A DNA stretch of 64,000 bases from Rhizobiaceae bacterium (lineage in GTDB: Bacteria; Pseudomonadota; Alphaproteobacteria; Rhizobiales; Rhizobiaceae): contig JABABQ010000050.1 of assembly GCA_014238155.1 (NCBI GenBank), forward strand, positions 186,001 through 250,000, given 5' to 3'. Shown here in pieces: positions 36,332 through 45,798 of this stretch. The notes below the pieces were generated by a model that was given only the letters and a program-made list of their open reading frames with translations, was not told where the DNA came from and made no database searches. How positions within the stretch are numbered: the first letter of the stretch is position 1; each line of letters begins with the position of its first letter. A program made the translations under genes and the position numbers.

Positions 36332-36828
36332 AGGCTCCGGTTCTTTCCAATCTTCAACAGGCCCGCGCCTGGGCGGTGGCAGCAGCCGTCCCTGATCCTG
36401 AAATTCCCTGTGTCACGGTGGCAGATCTGGGCATTTTACGTGATGTGGAACTGGTTGACGGCATCGCCATTGCCAAGGTCACGCCCACCTATTCAGGCTG
36501 TCCGGCGGTGCTTGCAATCGAACTGGCGGTGGAAACCGCGCTGCTCGACGCCGGTTTCCAAGCAAAAGTTGAACGGGTGTTTTCTCCCGCCTGGACTACC
36601 GACTGGATCACCGATCAGGGCCGCGAAAAACTGCGGGCCTATGGCATCGCCCCACCCCATAAATCCAGCAATTCCAAATTGGCTTTGTTTGGCGAAACCA
36701 CTGTCGCCTGTCCCCGCTGTGGCTCTTCACTAACGTCAAAAATCTCCGAATTCGGCTCCACCCCTTGCAAGGCACATTATCAATGTGACCAATGCGTGGA
36801 GCCATTCGATTACTTCAAGTGTCTGTAA
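36325..36828 (+). CDS. paaD: Phenylacetate pathway iron-sulfur maturation protein PaaD
   Basis: A 167-residue MIP18/DUF59-type protein thought to help insert iron or Fe-S centres in the PaaABCE epoxidase. The N-terminal domain contains VPDPEIPCVTVADLGILRDV and the TYSGCPA motif. A C-terminal zinc-ribbon-like region holds CPRCGS, CKAHYQCDQC and a final FKCL. The start is GTG at 36325, overlapping paaC by seven bases, so translation is coupled. Confidence 0.94.
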   Translation: MVEAPVLSNLQQARAWAVAAAVPDPEIPCVTVADLGILRDVELVDGIAIAKVTPTYSGCPAVLAIELAVETALLDAGFQAKVERVFSPAWTTDWITDQGREKLRAYGIAPPHKSSNSKLALFGETTVACPRCGSSLTSKISEFGSTPCKAHYQCDQCVEPFDYFKCL

Positions 36829-36832
36829 ATAA

Positions 36833-37900
36833 ATGGCTGTTCCTAAATTTCATTCCCTGACTATCAAGTCGATCCGCCACCCATCGAATGGATCAACGGC
36901 TCTACAGTTTGAAATCCCGGAAGGACTGGCAGATACGTTCCTGTTCGACCCCGGACAATATCTAACGCTTCGAGCAACCATCGATGGTGAAGATATCCGC
37001 CGTTCCTATTCGATCTGTTCAGCGCGAAATGCTGGCGATCTGGAAGTCGGCATCAAACAGGTCCCCGATGGGCGGTTTTCCAATTTTGCCAGAACACTGA
37101 AAATTGGTGACAAGGTGCAGGTCATGTCACCGCAAGGTCGGTTCACCGCCCCGATTGGTGATCGGCACAACTATTTGTTGATTGCCGCGGGATCTGGCAT
37201 CACCCCCTGTCTGTCGATTGCCAAATCGGTTTTGAAAGAAGAACCTCAGAGCACCCTCACGTTGATTTACGGCAACCGGTCGACAAAGACGGTTATGTTT
37301 CTCGACGACATCAACGCTTTGAAAGACCGCTATACCGAACGCCTGCAGATGTTTCATGCTTTTAGTCGCGAGCAGTCCGATATCGCTTTTCTCAATGGCC
37401 GCTTAAACAGCACCATGATCGACAATCTGTGTGCCAAAAATCTCATCAACCTGTTCGATTATGATGCCGCCTATATCTGCGGCCCACAGGATATGACTGA
37501 GGAATTGCAAGCCGCACTGTTGGATCTCGGAATGGAGAAGGATCAGGTCAATATCGAGCTGTTTGGCACCCATCAATCACCAAAACCGGTGTCCGCCAAT
37601 ACAATAATCGGCAATGGCAATATCGGTGTCGACGTCATCGTCGATGGCAAGCGCAATTCGCTATTGATGGATCCTCGAGAACAAACTGTTCTGGCCGCAG
37701 CGCAAGGTGCCGGGCTCGACCTGCCGTTTTCCTGTGCTGGGGGCATGTGCTGTACCTGCCGCTGCAAGATCGTCGAAGGAAAAGCTGCAATGGATGTCAA
37801 TTATTCGCTTCAGGACTGGGAAATAGAAGCCGGATTCACCCTGGCATGTCAGTCACGCCCGACATCCAAACATCTGGTTCTGGATTTCGACGCAAAGTAG
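36833..37900 (+). CDS. paaE: Phenylacetyl-CoA epoxidase reductase subunit
   Basis: Delivers electrons from NADPH to the PaaA di-iron site. 355 residues: an FAD domain with RRSYSICSA (~58-66), an NAD(P) domain with LIAAGSGITPCLSIA (~113-127), and a C-terminal plant-type [2Fe-2S] domain with CAGGMCCTCRCKIVEG and the distant CQSRP cysteine. It follows paaD by four bases and ends the operon, converging on hemC seven bases away. No paaI, paaF, paaH or paaJ gene follows. Confidence 0.96.
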   Translation: MAVPKFHSLTIKSIRHPSNGSTALQFEIPEGLADTFLFDPGQYLTLRATIDGEDIRRSYSICSARNAGDLEVGIKQVPDGRFSNFARTLKIGDKVQVMSPQGRFTAPIGDRHNYLLIAAGSGITPCLSIAKSVLKEEPQSTLTLIYGNRSTKTVMFLDDINALKDRYTERLQMFHAFSREQSDIAFLNGRLNSTMIDNLCAKNLINLFDYDAAYICGPQDMTEELQAALLDLGMEKDQVNIELFGTHQSPKPVSANTIIGNGNIGVDVIVDGKRNSLLMDPREQTVLAAAQGAGLDLPFSCAGGMCCTCRCKIVEGKAAMDVNYSLQDWEIEAGFTLACQSRPTSKHLVLDFDAK

Positions 37901-37907
37901 ACCAGTC

Positions 37908-38882
37908 TTAAATCCGGGTTTTTTCGACCAGAGCCTGCGCCCCCTGAGCAATCAACGCCATAGCGACCTTGCGCCCAAGTTCGCGCGGATAGTCTCCCGG
38001 GCCCTCTTCCCGCGCCCGCAGGATGGTCTTTCCGTCCAGCGACATGACTGCAGCGCTGATGGTCATTGTGTCGCCAGCACATTTTGCCAGTGCTGCAATC
38101 GGCGAATTGCAATGTCCATCCAGCACCCACAGCACTTCTCGTTCTGCTTCGGCACAGGAACGGGCATCGGCATTGTCGATCCGGGCGAGATATTGGCGCG
38201 TCTGCCAGTCAGTGCTGGCACATTCCACCGCGACAATTCCCTGCCCGACTGCCGGCAACATTTCCTCGCTGGTAAAGGTGTAGGCAACACGGTCAGACAG
38301 ATCCACCCGCGCCATCCCGGAAGTCGCCAGCAATATCGCGTCGGCAGGACCGACTTCACTGCCATCGACCATTTTCTGGGCAATTGCGTTATCGAGTTTG
38401 TGAATGCGGGTATCAGCAGCACCGCGAAAGTGGATCACTTCAGCATTTGGAAACAGACCGTGCAGGAACGCCGCGCGACGCACCGAATTTGTCCCAATCT
38501 TGAATCCTTCACCGCGGTTTTTACGCAATTCCGCCATCTCCAAACCGGGGCGCAAAGCCAATGAATCAGATGGATCATCGCGCCGCAGATAGGCTCCAAT
38601 TACGAGACCCGGCGTTTCTTCATTGCCGGGCATGTCTTTCAGCGAATGCATGGCACACTGGCTGCGCCCGGCCACCACGTCGGCGCGAATTTCAGCCACA
38701 AATGCCCCACCCTTGCCGCCATGACGGTCCAGTCGACTGATCTGATCACGGTCACCGCGCGGATTGCTTTGTGCCAGATCGACTTCCAGTCCCGGCACAG
38801 CCTGTTGCAACAGATTTGAAACAAGCCTTGTCTGTGCCAAAGCCATCTTGCTTTTGCGTGTGGCAATCAGAAATTTACTCAA
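37908..38882 (-). CDS. hemC: Hydroxymethylbilane synthase (porphobilinogen deaminase)
   Basis: Polymerises four porphobilinogens to hydroxymethylbilane on the route to haem and corrinoids. 324 residues. Asp83 in HSLKDMP is the catalytic acid, and Cys258 in VLDGHCNSPIAA carries the dipyrromethane cofactor. IATRKSKMALAQ (~6-17) and IGTNSVRRAA are typical. The start codon is TTG at 38882, with AGGA about eight bases upstream. It stands alone between paaE and xylB, converging on paaE. Confidence 0.95.
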   Translation of the reverse strand: MSKFLIATRKSKMALAQTRLVSNLLQQAVPGLEVDLAQSNPRGDRDQISRLDRHGGKGGAFVAEIRADVVAGRSQCAMHSLKDMPGNEETPGLVIGAYLRRDDPSDSLALRPGLEMAELRKNRGEGFKIGTNSVRRAAFLHGLFPNAEVIHFRGAADTRIHKLDNAIAQKMVDGSEVGPADAILLATSGMARVDLSDRVAYTFTSEEMLPAVGQGIVAVECASTDWQTRQYLARIDNADARSCAEAEREVLWVLDGHCNSPIAALAKCAGDTMTISAAVMSLDGKTILRAREEGPGDYPRELGRKVAMALIAQGAQALVEKTRI

Positions 38883-38949
38883 GTCACTGTCCTGTTTGCA
38901 GATAAACGGATTTTCAACTTCCCTTTAGATGAATTACAAGGCCTTGTAA

Positions 38950-40398
38950 TCAACCAAGACCGGAAATCGCCGGATAGGCATCGCGATAGGTCTGATAGGC
39001 TTCGCCAAACTCTTCCTGCATTTCCCCATTGGGTTCAAACGTGCGGGCGATATCCGGTGCGCTACATACCGAGGCCGCATCAGCGTCTTCTGCCGCTATC
39101 AACGCCAATCTTGCCGCTCCGAATGCCGCACCAAAATCACCATCTTTGGGAAGATCAAGCGGCAAGTTCAGCACACTGGCGACCAATTCCAGCCAATAGG
39201 CCGACCGTGTACCGCCACCGACAGCCATTACCCGGTCCAGATGCGTGCCAGCCGCAACCAGCGCTTCAAGTGAGTCGCGCAGGGCAAACGCCACCCCTTC
39301 CAGCACAGCCCTTGTCATCTGCTTGCGATCATGACCGTGATCAAGCCCTAAAAATGCCCCCCTGATCTTTGCATCGTTATGGGGTGTGCGTTCTCCAGAC
39401 AGATAAGGCAGGAAGGTGATCCCGCTGGGCGATTGCAGTTCCGTTCCCAATTCCCCCGTCAGATCGGCAGCCGAGGTTCCACATATTCCAGCCCACCAGT
39501 TGAGTGAGTCTGTTGCTGAAAGAAACACGCCCATTTGATGCCAGGTGTCCGGCACTGCGTGGCAGAATGTATGAACTGCACTTTGTGGGTTTGGCAGATA
39601 CGCGGCGTTGGAAGCAAACAGCACTCCGGAAGTTCCCAGCGACACGAAGGCCGAGCCCGCCTGAACTACACCAAGACCGATGGCCGAAGCAGCATTGTCT
39701 CCGGCGCCACCAGCAACCACAACGTTGCCCATACCCCATTGTTGAGCCAGATCGCTGCGCAATTGGCCGCTGACCTCGGATCCCTCAACCAAAGACGGCA
39801 TGTGGCTCTCATCCAGCTGACAGGCATTCAGCAGTTCAGAAGACCAGCAGCGCTTTTCAACATCCAGCCAGCTGGTGCCGGCAGCATCAGACATTTCTGA
39901 AATATGGTCCCCCGTCAGCCAAAGCCGCAAATAATCTTTCGGCAACAAGACTTTGGCAATTTGAGCGAAGAGAGCCGCCTCGTTGCGACGCACCCACTCA
40001 ACTTTTGGCGCAGTGAAACCGGGGAATACAATATTGCCCGACAAAGCCCTAAATTTCGGATCGGCATCAAGTTCGGCGGCCTCTGCATGGCTGCGCGTAT
40101 CGTTCCACAACATGCAGGGCCGCAACACCTTGTCAGACTTATCGAGCAGGGTTGCACCATGCATCTGACCCGAAAATCCGATGCCTTTGACCGCGGCAAG
40201 TTCGGCAGGATGCGACACCTTCAACGACAACAATGTGGTTTGGGCAGCGCTAATCCATTCCGCTGGGTCCTGTTCAGACCAACCCGTATGGAGTCGGCTT
40301 ACGGCCAACGGTGCGTCTGCTGAGGCTATGATCTTCTGGTCACCGTCGATGATCAGCGCCTTGATGCCCGACGTTCCCAGATCCAGTCCTAAATACAT
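38950..40398 (-). CDS. xylB: Xylulokinase (FGGY carbohydrate kinase)
   Basis: Phosphorylates D-xylulose with ATP to feed the pentose phosphate pathway. 482 residues. YLGLDLGTSGIKALI (~2-16) is phosphate motif 1, and GIGFSGQMHGATLLD (~75) is the xylulokinase-type substrate motif. GGAGDNAASAIGLGVV (~232) and SLGTSGVLF are the central ATPase motifs. The ATG at 40398 is chosen because GGAG lies five bases upstream; GTG at 40404 is possible. No xylose isomerase or sugar transporter gene is adjacent, although an MFS gene is divergent 159 bases away. Confidence 0.92.
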   Translation of the reverse strand: MYLGLDLGTSGIKALIIDGDQKIIASADAPLAVSRLHTGWSEQDPAEWISAAQTTLLSLKVSHPAELAAVKGIGFSGQMHGATLLDKSDKVLRPCMLWNDTRSHAEAAELDADPKFRALSGNIVFPGFTAPKVEWVRRNEAALFAQIAKVLLPKDYLRLWLTGDHISEMSDAAGTSWLDVEKRCWSSELLNACQLDESHMPSLVEGSEVSGQLRSDLAQQWGMGNVVVAGGAGDNAASAIGLGVVQAGSAFVSLGTSGVLFASNAAYLPNPQSAVHTFCHAVPDTWHQMGVFLSATDSLNWWAGICGTSAADLTGELGTELQSPSGITFLPYLSGERTPHNDAKIRGAFLGLDHGHDRKQMTRAVLEGVAFALRDSLEALVAAGTHLDRVMAVGGGTRSAYWLELVASVLNLPLDLPKDGDFGAAFGAARLALIAAEDADAASVCSAPDIARTFEPNGEMQEEFGEAYQTYRDAYPAISGLG

Positions 40399-40557
40399 AT
40401 CCACTCCAAGTATTTTTTGTCACCATGCCATTCCCACAGCCAATAACGAAGGGGTGCTGCACCTCCGGCCTCAATTTTTGGTGGATACATGCTTGGTAAA
40501 GTAAAATCCTGGGCGTAAGTGTAGTGAGTTCGACCGCGGGAAAAATTATCACGCAGC

Positions 40558-41715
40558 ATGGCTTCAATCACTTTGCCCCTTGCGATTGCCCAGACAACTA
40601 TCTGGGCATCCATCTTTTATCTGTTTCCGGCTTTCCTGCCGACATGGGAAATCGAAACCGGTTGGTCGAAGACCGAGCTGACCGGCGCGTTCACATTGTC
40701 TTTGCTGGTCACCGCTGCCGCATCGCCACTCGCTGGAAGGCTGATCGATTCCGGGCGCGGGCGCGAACTTATGCTCGGCGGAACCCTGCTTTCAATTGCC
40801 TGCCTGCTGGCCCTGTCACAGGCGACGCAGCTCTGGCAGTTCTATGGCGTCTGGCTGGTTCTCGGCTTGTGCATGGCATCTAGTCTTTATGAACCCTGTT
40901 TCGCCAATCTGATCCGCCATCTGGGTGACAATGCCAAACCCGCAATCACCCGCATCACGCTAATTGCCGGCCTGGCCGGAACCGTCGCCTTCCCCACAGC
41001 CCATGCTCTGACATCGATCATGTCGTGGCAACAGGCGGTTTTGTATTTTGCAGCAGGCATAGCGCTTTTGACTTTGCCGCTCACCGCAATGGCAATTACG
41101 CGATTGCAACACAGGTTTCCGATCGATCGCCCAGCCCCAAGTGATGCGAAACCCAAAATTCCCTTCGGCAAAACATTCTGGCTTCTCGCATCTGCATTCA
41201 TGATCATTGCTGTTGTTCACGGCATGATCGTAACCCATCTGTTGCCGTTGCTGGCAGAACGCGGTGTGGCCGCATCCTTTGCTATTCTGGCCGCTTCCTC
41301 AATCGGACCGATGCAGGTATTTGGCCGATTAATGATGATGGCAACCGAAAAACGCATCTCGACGATCACAACGGCTTTGGCCTGTTTTGCCGGCATGGCG
41401 GTGGGCATATCGGCGCTGACCATTGCCGGTGCCAGTTCCGTGCTGATCCTGAGCTTTGTTGTGATCCACGGCTCAGCCTACGGCGTCACCAGCATCATCC
41501 GGCCAATGCTGACCCGTGCAACACTGGGTGGCGCGAGTTTTGGCCAGATATCCGGGCGCCTGGGTGGTCTGGTGATGTTTGGCACGGCCATCGCCCCGTT
41601 TGGTGGGTCGCTGATCTGGCGGGTCTCTGGCTATACAACCATGCTCGTCCTGTCCGCCGTACTGATGGTCGGCGGACTAATCATATTGCGCCAGGCAACG
41701 TCGAAACAGAAGTAA
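40558..41715 (+). CDS. Major facilitator superfamily transporter
   Basis: A 385-residue inner-membrane protein with about twelve hydrophobic segments. The loop SPLAGRLIDSGRGRELML between segments 2 and 3 (~61-78) is the MFS motif A. It starts abruptly (MASITLPLAIAQTTIWASIFYL), with a weak ribosome site, so the start is uncertain. The substrate cannot be read from sequence. It is divergent from xylB and converges on the livF end, so sugar uptake is only a guess. Confidence 0.85.
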   Translation: MASITLPLAIAQTTIWASIFYLFPAFLPTWEIETGWSKTELTGAFTLSLLVTAAASPLAGRLIDSGRGRELMLGGTLLSIACLLALSQATQLWQFYGVWLVLGLCMASSLYEPCFANLIRHLGDNAKPAITRITLIAGLAGTVAFPTAHALTSIMSWQQAVLYFAAGIALLTLPLTAMAITRLQHRFPIDRPAPSDAKPKIPFGKTFWLLASAFMIIAVVHGMIVTHLLPLLAERGVAASFAILAASSIGPMQVFGRLMMMATEKRISTITTALACFAGMAVGISALTIAGASSVLILSFVVIHGSAYGVTSIIRPMLTRATLGGASFGQISGRLGGLVMFGTAIAPFGGSLIWRVSGYTTMLVLSAVLMVGGLIILRQATSKQK

Positions 41716-41754
41716 CCATTCGCCACCAGCCCGGCCGTCGCTTTGACAGCAGTT

Positions 41755-42669
41755 TTAACCGCCGAGGAACAATTGGCCGACTTTTGGATTGGCCAACAGG
41801 TCATCACCTTTGCCGGCAATCGCCACTTCACCGCTCACCAGCACGTAGCCGATATCGGCAAATTCAAGTCCTTTCTTGGCGTTCTGCTCGACCATGATAA
41901 TGGTTTTACCATCGTCGTGCTGCAGGCCATGAAGGATTTCAAACACCATATCGATAAAGCGGGGTTCCAGACCGATCGATGGTTCATCGACCAGCAATAC
42001 TTCCGGGTCCATCACCAGGGCGCGGGAGATTTCCAGCAGGCGACGCTCGCCACCAGACAGCACTTTCGCCTGATGTTTGCGGCGGGCTGCAAGGCGTGGA
42101 TATTTATCAAATATCATTTCTGCCGCTTGCTTGGCCTGCACCGGTTGGTCTTTCAGAAACCCGCCCATCCAAAGATTTTCTTCAACCGTCATGCCGGGAA
42201 ACACCGACTTGTCCTGCAAGATATAGGCTATGCCCGCTTCGCTTAGTTTTTCATTCGGCGAAAGCTTTGTGACATCTTTCTTATTGTCACCATCGCCAAT
42301 GCGAATGGCTCCGGAAAAAATGTTGTTGAAACCAAAAATCGCGTGCAGCACTGTCGACTTGCCTGCTCCATTGGGTCCGATAAGGCACAGTGACTGCTTG
42401 CGACCAACGCGCAGGCTGACATCATGAAGAATTTCCATTTTGCCGTACCCAGCATGGAGGTTTTCAATCGTCACATAGGAATCGCCACCAACCAGCGAGT
42501 CGAGCTTGTCGAGCGTCACATCCTCGGCAATTGCCGCGACCTGCCTGGTCACCTCCTCAACAGAGATAACCGTCTCGACACCACCTGATCCATACCCTCT
42601 GACGGCCTCGGATTTTGAATCTTTAGCGGCTGAAGCCTTGGAGTTTTTCTGATCTTTTGCCTTAGCCAT
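41755..42669 (-). CDS. livF: Branched-chain amino acid-type ABC ATPase LivF with N-terminal extension
   Basis: One of the two cytosolic ATPases of the second liv system. Walker A is GPNGAGKST, the signature LSGGERRLLEI is complete, and Walker B is LLVDEPSIGL, followed by MVEQNAKK. At 304 residues it is about 65 longer than usual. The extra N-terminus is charged and Lys/Ser/Ala-rich (KAKDQKNSKASAAKDSKSEA), with a short helical stretch after it. The ATG overlaps the livG stop and has GGGAG upstream, so the extension is probably real. Confidence 0.92.
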   Translation of the reverse strand: MAKAKDQKNSKASAAKDSKSEAVRGYGSGGVETVISVEEVTRQVAAIAEDVTLDKLDSLVGGDSYVTIENLHAGYGKMEILHDVSLRVGRKQSLCLIGPNGAGKSTVLHAIFGFNNIFSGAIRIGDGDNKKDVTKLSPNEKLSEAGIAYILQDKSVFPGMTVEENLWMGGFLKDQPVQAKQAAEMIFDKYPRLAARRKHQAKVLSGGERRLLEISRALVMDPEVLLVDEPSIGLEPRFIDMVFEILHGLQHDDGKTIIMVEQNAKKGLEFADIGYVLVSGEVAIAGKGDDLLANPKVGQLFLGG

Positions 42670-43409
42670 TAGTGCGCTCCCAGATATGCATCAATGACAC
42701 GCTGATCATTTTGAACGTCATCAGACGAACCCGACGCCAGCAACTCGCCATGGGCAAGACAATAGATCGTATCGGCCATATTCATGATCACCCGCATATT
42801 GTGTTCGATGATAAACAGCGTGATGCCAAATTCAGAATTTGCCCGTTTCAAGCGGTCGATCAACCCGTTGATCAGCGTTGGATTGATCCCAGCAGTGGGC
42901 TCGTCGAGCAACAGAACCGTTGGCTCGTTCATCAACGCCATGGCAAATTCCAGCAACTTCTGCTGGCCGAACGAAAGAGAGCCGGATCGCAGGTGACGTT
43001 TTTCATAAAGGCCTACAAATTCCAATAGATGTCCGGCCCGCTCGCGGTCTTCTGCAGTATTCGACCTCAAAGTATCCCACAGGCTCATCTTACGATGAGG
43101 CAGCGAAATCAGCATGTTTTCCACGCAGTCCATCGCCCCGTAAATGCGGGTCTGTTGAAACGTCCGCAACAGCCCCAGACGGGCAATTTCCGGCACTTGC
43201 ATATGAGAGATTTCCTGCCCCTCATATTTGATCGACCCGGAATCAATCGGGTGATAGCCAACAATCGAATTGAACAAAGTTGTTTTGCCCGACCCGTTGG
43301 GGCCGATCAGGCCAGTGATGCCACCTTTTTCAACGGTGATTGAAACATCGGAATTGGCTTTCACACCACCGTAGCTTTTCGACACATTGCTTACATCAAT
43401 AATGCTCAT
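42669..43409 (-). CDS. livG: Branched-chain amino acid-type ABC ATPase LivG
   Basis: A 246-residue ATPase. Walker A GPNGSGKTTLF (~36-46), signature SLSFGQQKLLEFA and Walker B LLLDEPTAGINP are present, followed by FIIEHNMRVIM. The signature reads SFGQQ rather than SGGQQ, which is common in LivG proteins. It overlaps livM by four bases upstream and livF by one base downstream. Confidence 0.94.
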   Translation of the reverse strand: MSIIDVSNVSKSYGGVKANSDVSITVEKGGITGLIGPNGSGKTTLFNSIVGYHPIDSGSIKYEGQEISHMQVPEIARLGLLRTFQQTRIYGAMDCVENMLISLPHRKMSLWDTLRSNTAEDRERAGHLLEFVGLYEKRHLRSGSLSFGQQKLLEFAMALMNEPTVLLLDEPTAGINPTLINGLIDRLKRANSEFGITLFIIEHNMRVIMNMADTIYCLAHGELLASGSSDDVQNDQRVIDAYLGAH

Positions 43410-44473
43410 TGTGCCGCCTCCCCGCTTGACGCCGCTTTTTGGCTTTGTTCGTTGCCCTTCTCGTCAATTGTCAGGCCAAACCACTCGGGCTTTGTCACCC
43501 GCAGCCAACCCATAAGGCCGTCCTGGAAATATACCACTGTCACGACAATAAGTGCGCCCAGAGCAACCCATTGCCAGCCAAGGAAATAATTCCATGTAAC
43601 CTCTTTGAATACTTGGAACATGATGGCCCCGATAATGGGACCCCAAAGTGTGCCTTTGCCTCCAAGCAGCACGCAAACCACCATGAAAATGCCCAGATTG
43701 ATCGTCTGATAAGCCGATTCAAGCGGCTCAAACGAAATCAACTGAAAGGCCGAAATACCTCCTACAATACCGACGAAGAAGGCAGACATCGCCCAGGTCA
43801 CCAGCTTGTAGCGCATGGTATGAATACCCATCGCCTCGGCCTTTTCCTCATCATCACGGATGGCATTGATCGCCGCGCCGAAGCGCGTCTTGTAAAGCCA
43901 GTTGAGAAAGATGAACAACAAGACCCCGGTAATCGCAAAGGCAAAATAGATAAAGACCTTACCCTCATCCAGATTGCCCGGATATACCGGCAGAGTAATG
44001 CCCTGTCCGCCACCGACCCAGTCCCAGTTGGACACCAACTCCCCGGCAGCAATCGCCACACCCAATGTGCCAATGGCAAAATAAGGTCCACGCAGACCAA
44101 AGGTCACATAGCCAATGATAAAGGCCGTAATGGCACAGAAAACACCTGCCCCCAACGTACCCAGAATAAAGCCAGTGAAATATTGGGCATCGGTAAATTC
44201 ATACCTGCCACCGCCAGCAGCTCCGGTATATTCACCAACGTCATAGACCAGACCAATGGCAATCACCGCCGCCACATACATGCCGGTTCCATAAAAGAAG
44301 ATGTTGCCGAGTGAGTTATAGCCCATCTGACCACCGGTCATGTCCCAGGTCATGGCAACAATGATCATCAGCCACAACGTTCCCAACTGCACCCCGTAAT
44401 TGGGAAATACAAATGGCGCTGCGACAGTGAAAGCGAGAATGGCCACATAGAGGCCGGTTTTATTGATACTCAT
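43406..44473 (-). CDS. livM: Branched-chain amino acid-type ABC permease LivM
   Basis: A 355-residue permease with about ten membrane segments, and the conserved LivM loop NAIRDDEEKAEAMGIHTMRYK (shown only in part: RDDEEKAEAMGIHTMRYK, ~209-226), which contacts the ATPase. The N-terminal GGQMGYNSLGNIFFYG replaces the more usual GQ(A)SFGHA form. A polar tail of ~25 residues ends the protein. It sits twelve bases after livH and overlaps livG. Confidence 0.93.
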   Translation of the reverse strand: MSINKTGLYVAILAFTVAAPFVFPNYGVQLGTLWLMIIVAMTWDMTGGQMGYNSLGNIFFYGTGMYVAAVIAIGLVYDVGEYTGAAGGGRYEFTDAQYFTGFILGTLGAGVFCAITAFIIGYVTFGLRGPYFAIGTLGVAIAAGELVSNWDWVGGGQGITLPVYPGNLDEGKVFIYFAFAITGVLLFIFLNWLYKTRFGAAINAIRDDEEKAEAMGIHTMRYKLVTWAMSAFFVGIVGGISAFQLISFEPLESAYQTINLGIFMVVCVLLGGKGTLWGPIIGAIMFQVFKEVTWNYFLGWQWVALGALIVVTVVYFQDGLMGWLRVTKPEWFGLTIDEKGNEQSQKAASSGEAAQ

Positions 44474-44485
44474 GGTCCCGCTCCT

Positions 44486-45574
44486 CTACTGCAATACCTG
44501 ACGATTGCGCTTTTGCTGCATCAGGCGGTAGATCAGAACCGCCAGCAACAACATCACGGCAATCGCCTGCTGATAACCAATACCGAAAATGTGGCTGCCA
44601 TATTGTTCAGCCGCACCAATTCCAAGTCCTGCGGCAATAACACCGGGCAGATTGCCCAGCCCCGCCGCCGTCACGATCACGAAGGCACGCACGGAATAGG
44701 TAATGCCGTAGAACGGTTGAATCACCCAAACCATCACGATAATCGCGCCTGCAGCACCACAAATGGCGGCATTCAGCGAGAAGGTGAAGGCATAGACCTT
44801 TTCCGTATCAATACCCAAAACGCGCGCGGCACGGGCATCCTGGGCCGTGGCTCGAATGGCCTGACCCATGCGGCTGCGCTTCATGAAAAGAATAACCGCC
44901 GTCGCCAGTGCAGCAGCCATAACAACTCCAATCAGCTTGGCTATCGGCACATCGATCAGACCATCAGCGAAATACAAAGTGTCATAGCCAAGGTCGAGGC
45001 TCTGTGTATCGGAGCCAAACAGCAGGTTCATGATCTGCGCACCCATGATGGCCAGACCAAAAGTCGCAAGCAGAGAGGTGAACAGGTCACGTTCGATAAC
45101 TCTTGAAATAACCAGATTGTAAATACCACCGTTGATGATCAGAAGAATCGTCAGGATCAATCCGGCATATCCGGCAATACTACCCGCCTGCTCACCCATA
45201 TAGGTGGCAATCACAAACACGACGGCAGTGATCGAAGATACCCAGATCATCGCCTTGGTCTGCGATCGCGCCCAATTATGGATTGGGGTACCGTGCAGGG
45301 CACCGCCCAACAGTGCCATGACGACAAAAGCCGCCGGGACACCCAATAGGGGATGCAGTCCAACATTCTTGACCAGCCACCAGGAGACATAACCTCCGCC
45401 GATAACAAAATCGCCCTGCGCCAGATTTTTGACGTTCATCACGCCCCAAACCAGTGCCAGCCCGTAGGCGGCGAGCGCAAACAAGGCGCCAATCATCACC
45501 CCATCGATCAATATTTTGAAATTGACCAACGGATAGTCGATCAGGAGTCCAATATTTCCTGCAATCTGATCCAT
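44486..45574 (-). CDS. livH: Branched-chain amino acid-type ABC permease LivH
   Basis: A 362-residue permease with about eight membrane segments. The LivH core LALVWGVMNVKNLAQGDFV (~36-54) and the C-terminal family loop RATAQDARAARVLGIDTEKV (~248-267) are visible. The ATG at 45574 is chosen because GGGGAGGAAG lies eight to nine bases upstream; the frame is open to 45634, but the extra residues look non-coding. The binding-protein gene lies 224 bases upstream with a terminator-like hairpin between. Confidence 0.92.
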   Translation of the reverse strand: MDQIAGNIGLLIDYPLVNFKILIDGVMIGALFALAAYGLALVWGVMNVKNLAQGDFVIGGGYVSWWLVKNVGLHPLLGVPAAFVVMALLGGALHGTPIHNWARSQTKAMIWVSSITAVVFVIATYMGEQAGSIAGYAGLILTILLIINGGIYNLVISRVIERDLFTSLLATFGLAIMGAQIMNLLFGSDTQSLDLGYDTLYFADGLIDVPIAKLIGVVMAAALATAVILFMKRSRMGQAIRATAQDARAARVLGIDTEKVYAFTFSLNAAICGAAGAIIVMVWVIQPFYGITYSVRAFVIVTAAGLGNLPGVIAAGLGIGAAEQYGSHIFGIGYQQAIAVMLLLAVLIYRLMQQKRNRQVLQ

Positions 45575-45759
45575 GAGATCAGCTTCCTCCCCTGGGTTTT
45601 CGCCTCTTTTTGGGCCGCTAAAACCACGTTTCATTTCATCGGGGCCGGCTACAGGATCAACGACATCATGCCAAGCATTAGACCGGCATTATAAACCACT
45701 ACAAATGTGAATTAAGCGAAGATCACGGTTTGGCCGCGACAAAAGAAAACAGACAAAGA

Positions 45760-45784
45760 AGAGGCCGGGAAAATCCCGGCCTCT
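45760..45784 (-). terminator. Terminator-like hairpin after the second binding-protein gene
   Basis: AGAGGCCGGGA (45760-45770) and TCCCGGCCTCT (45774-45784) form an 11-base-pair perfect stem with an AAA loop. On the minus strand a T-rich run (TTCTTTGTCTGTTTTCTTTT) follows. It lies between the binding-protein stop and livH, so it probably ends most binding-protein transcripts and lets a minority continue into livHMGF. Confidence 0.75.
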
Positions 45785-45798
45785 CATCATTTTAAAGC

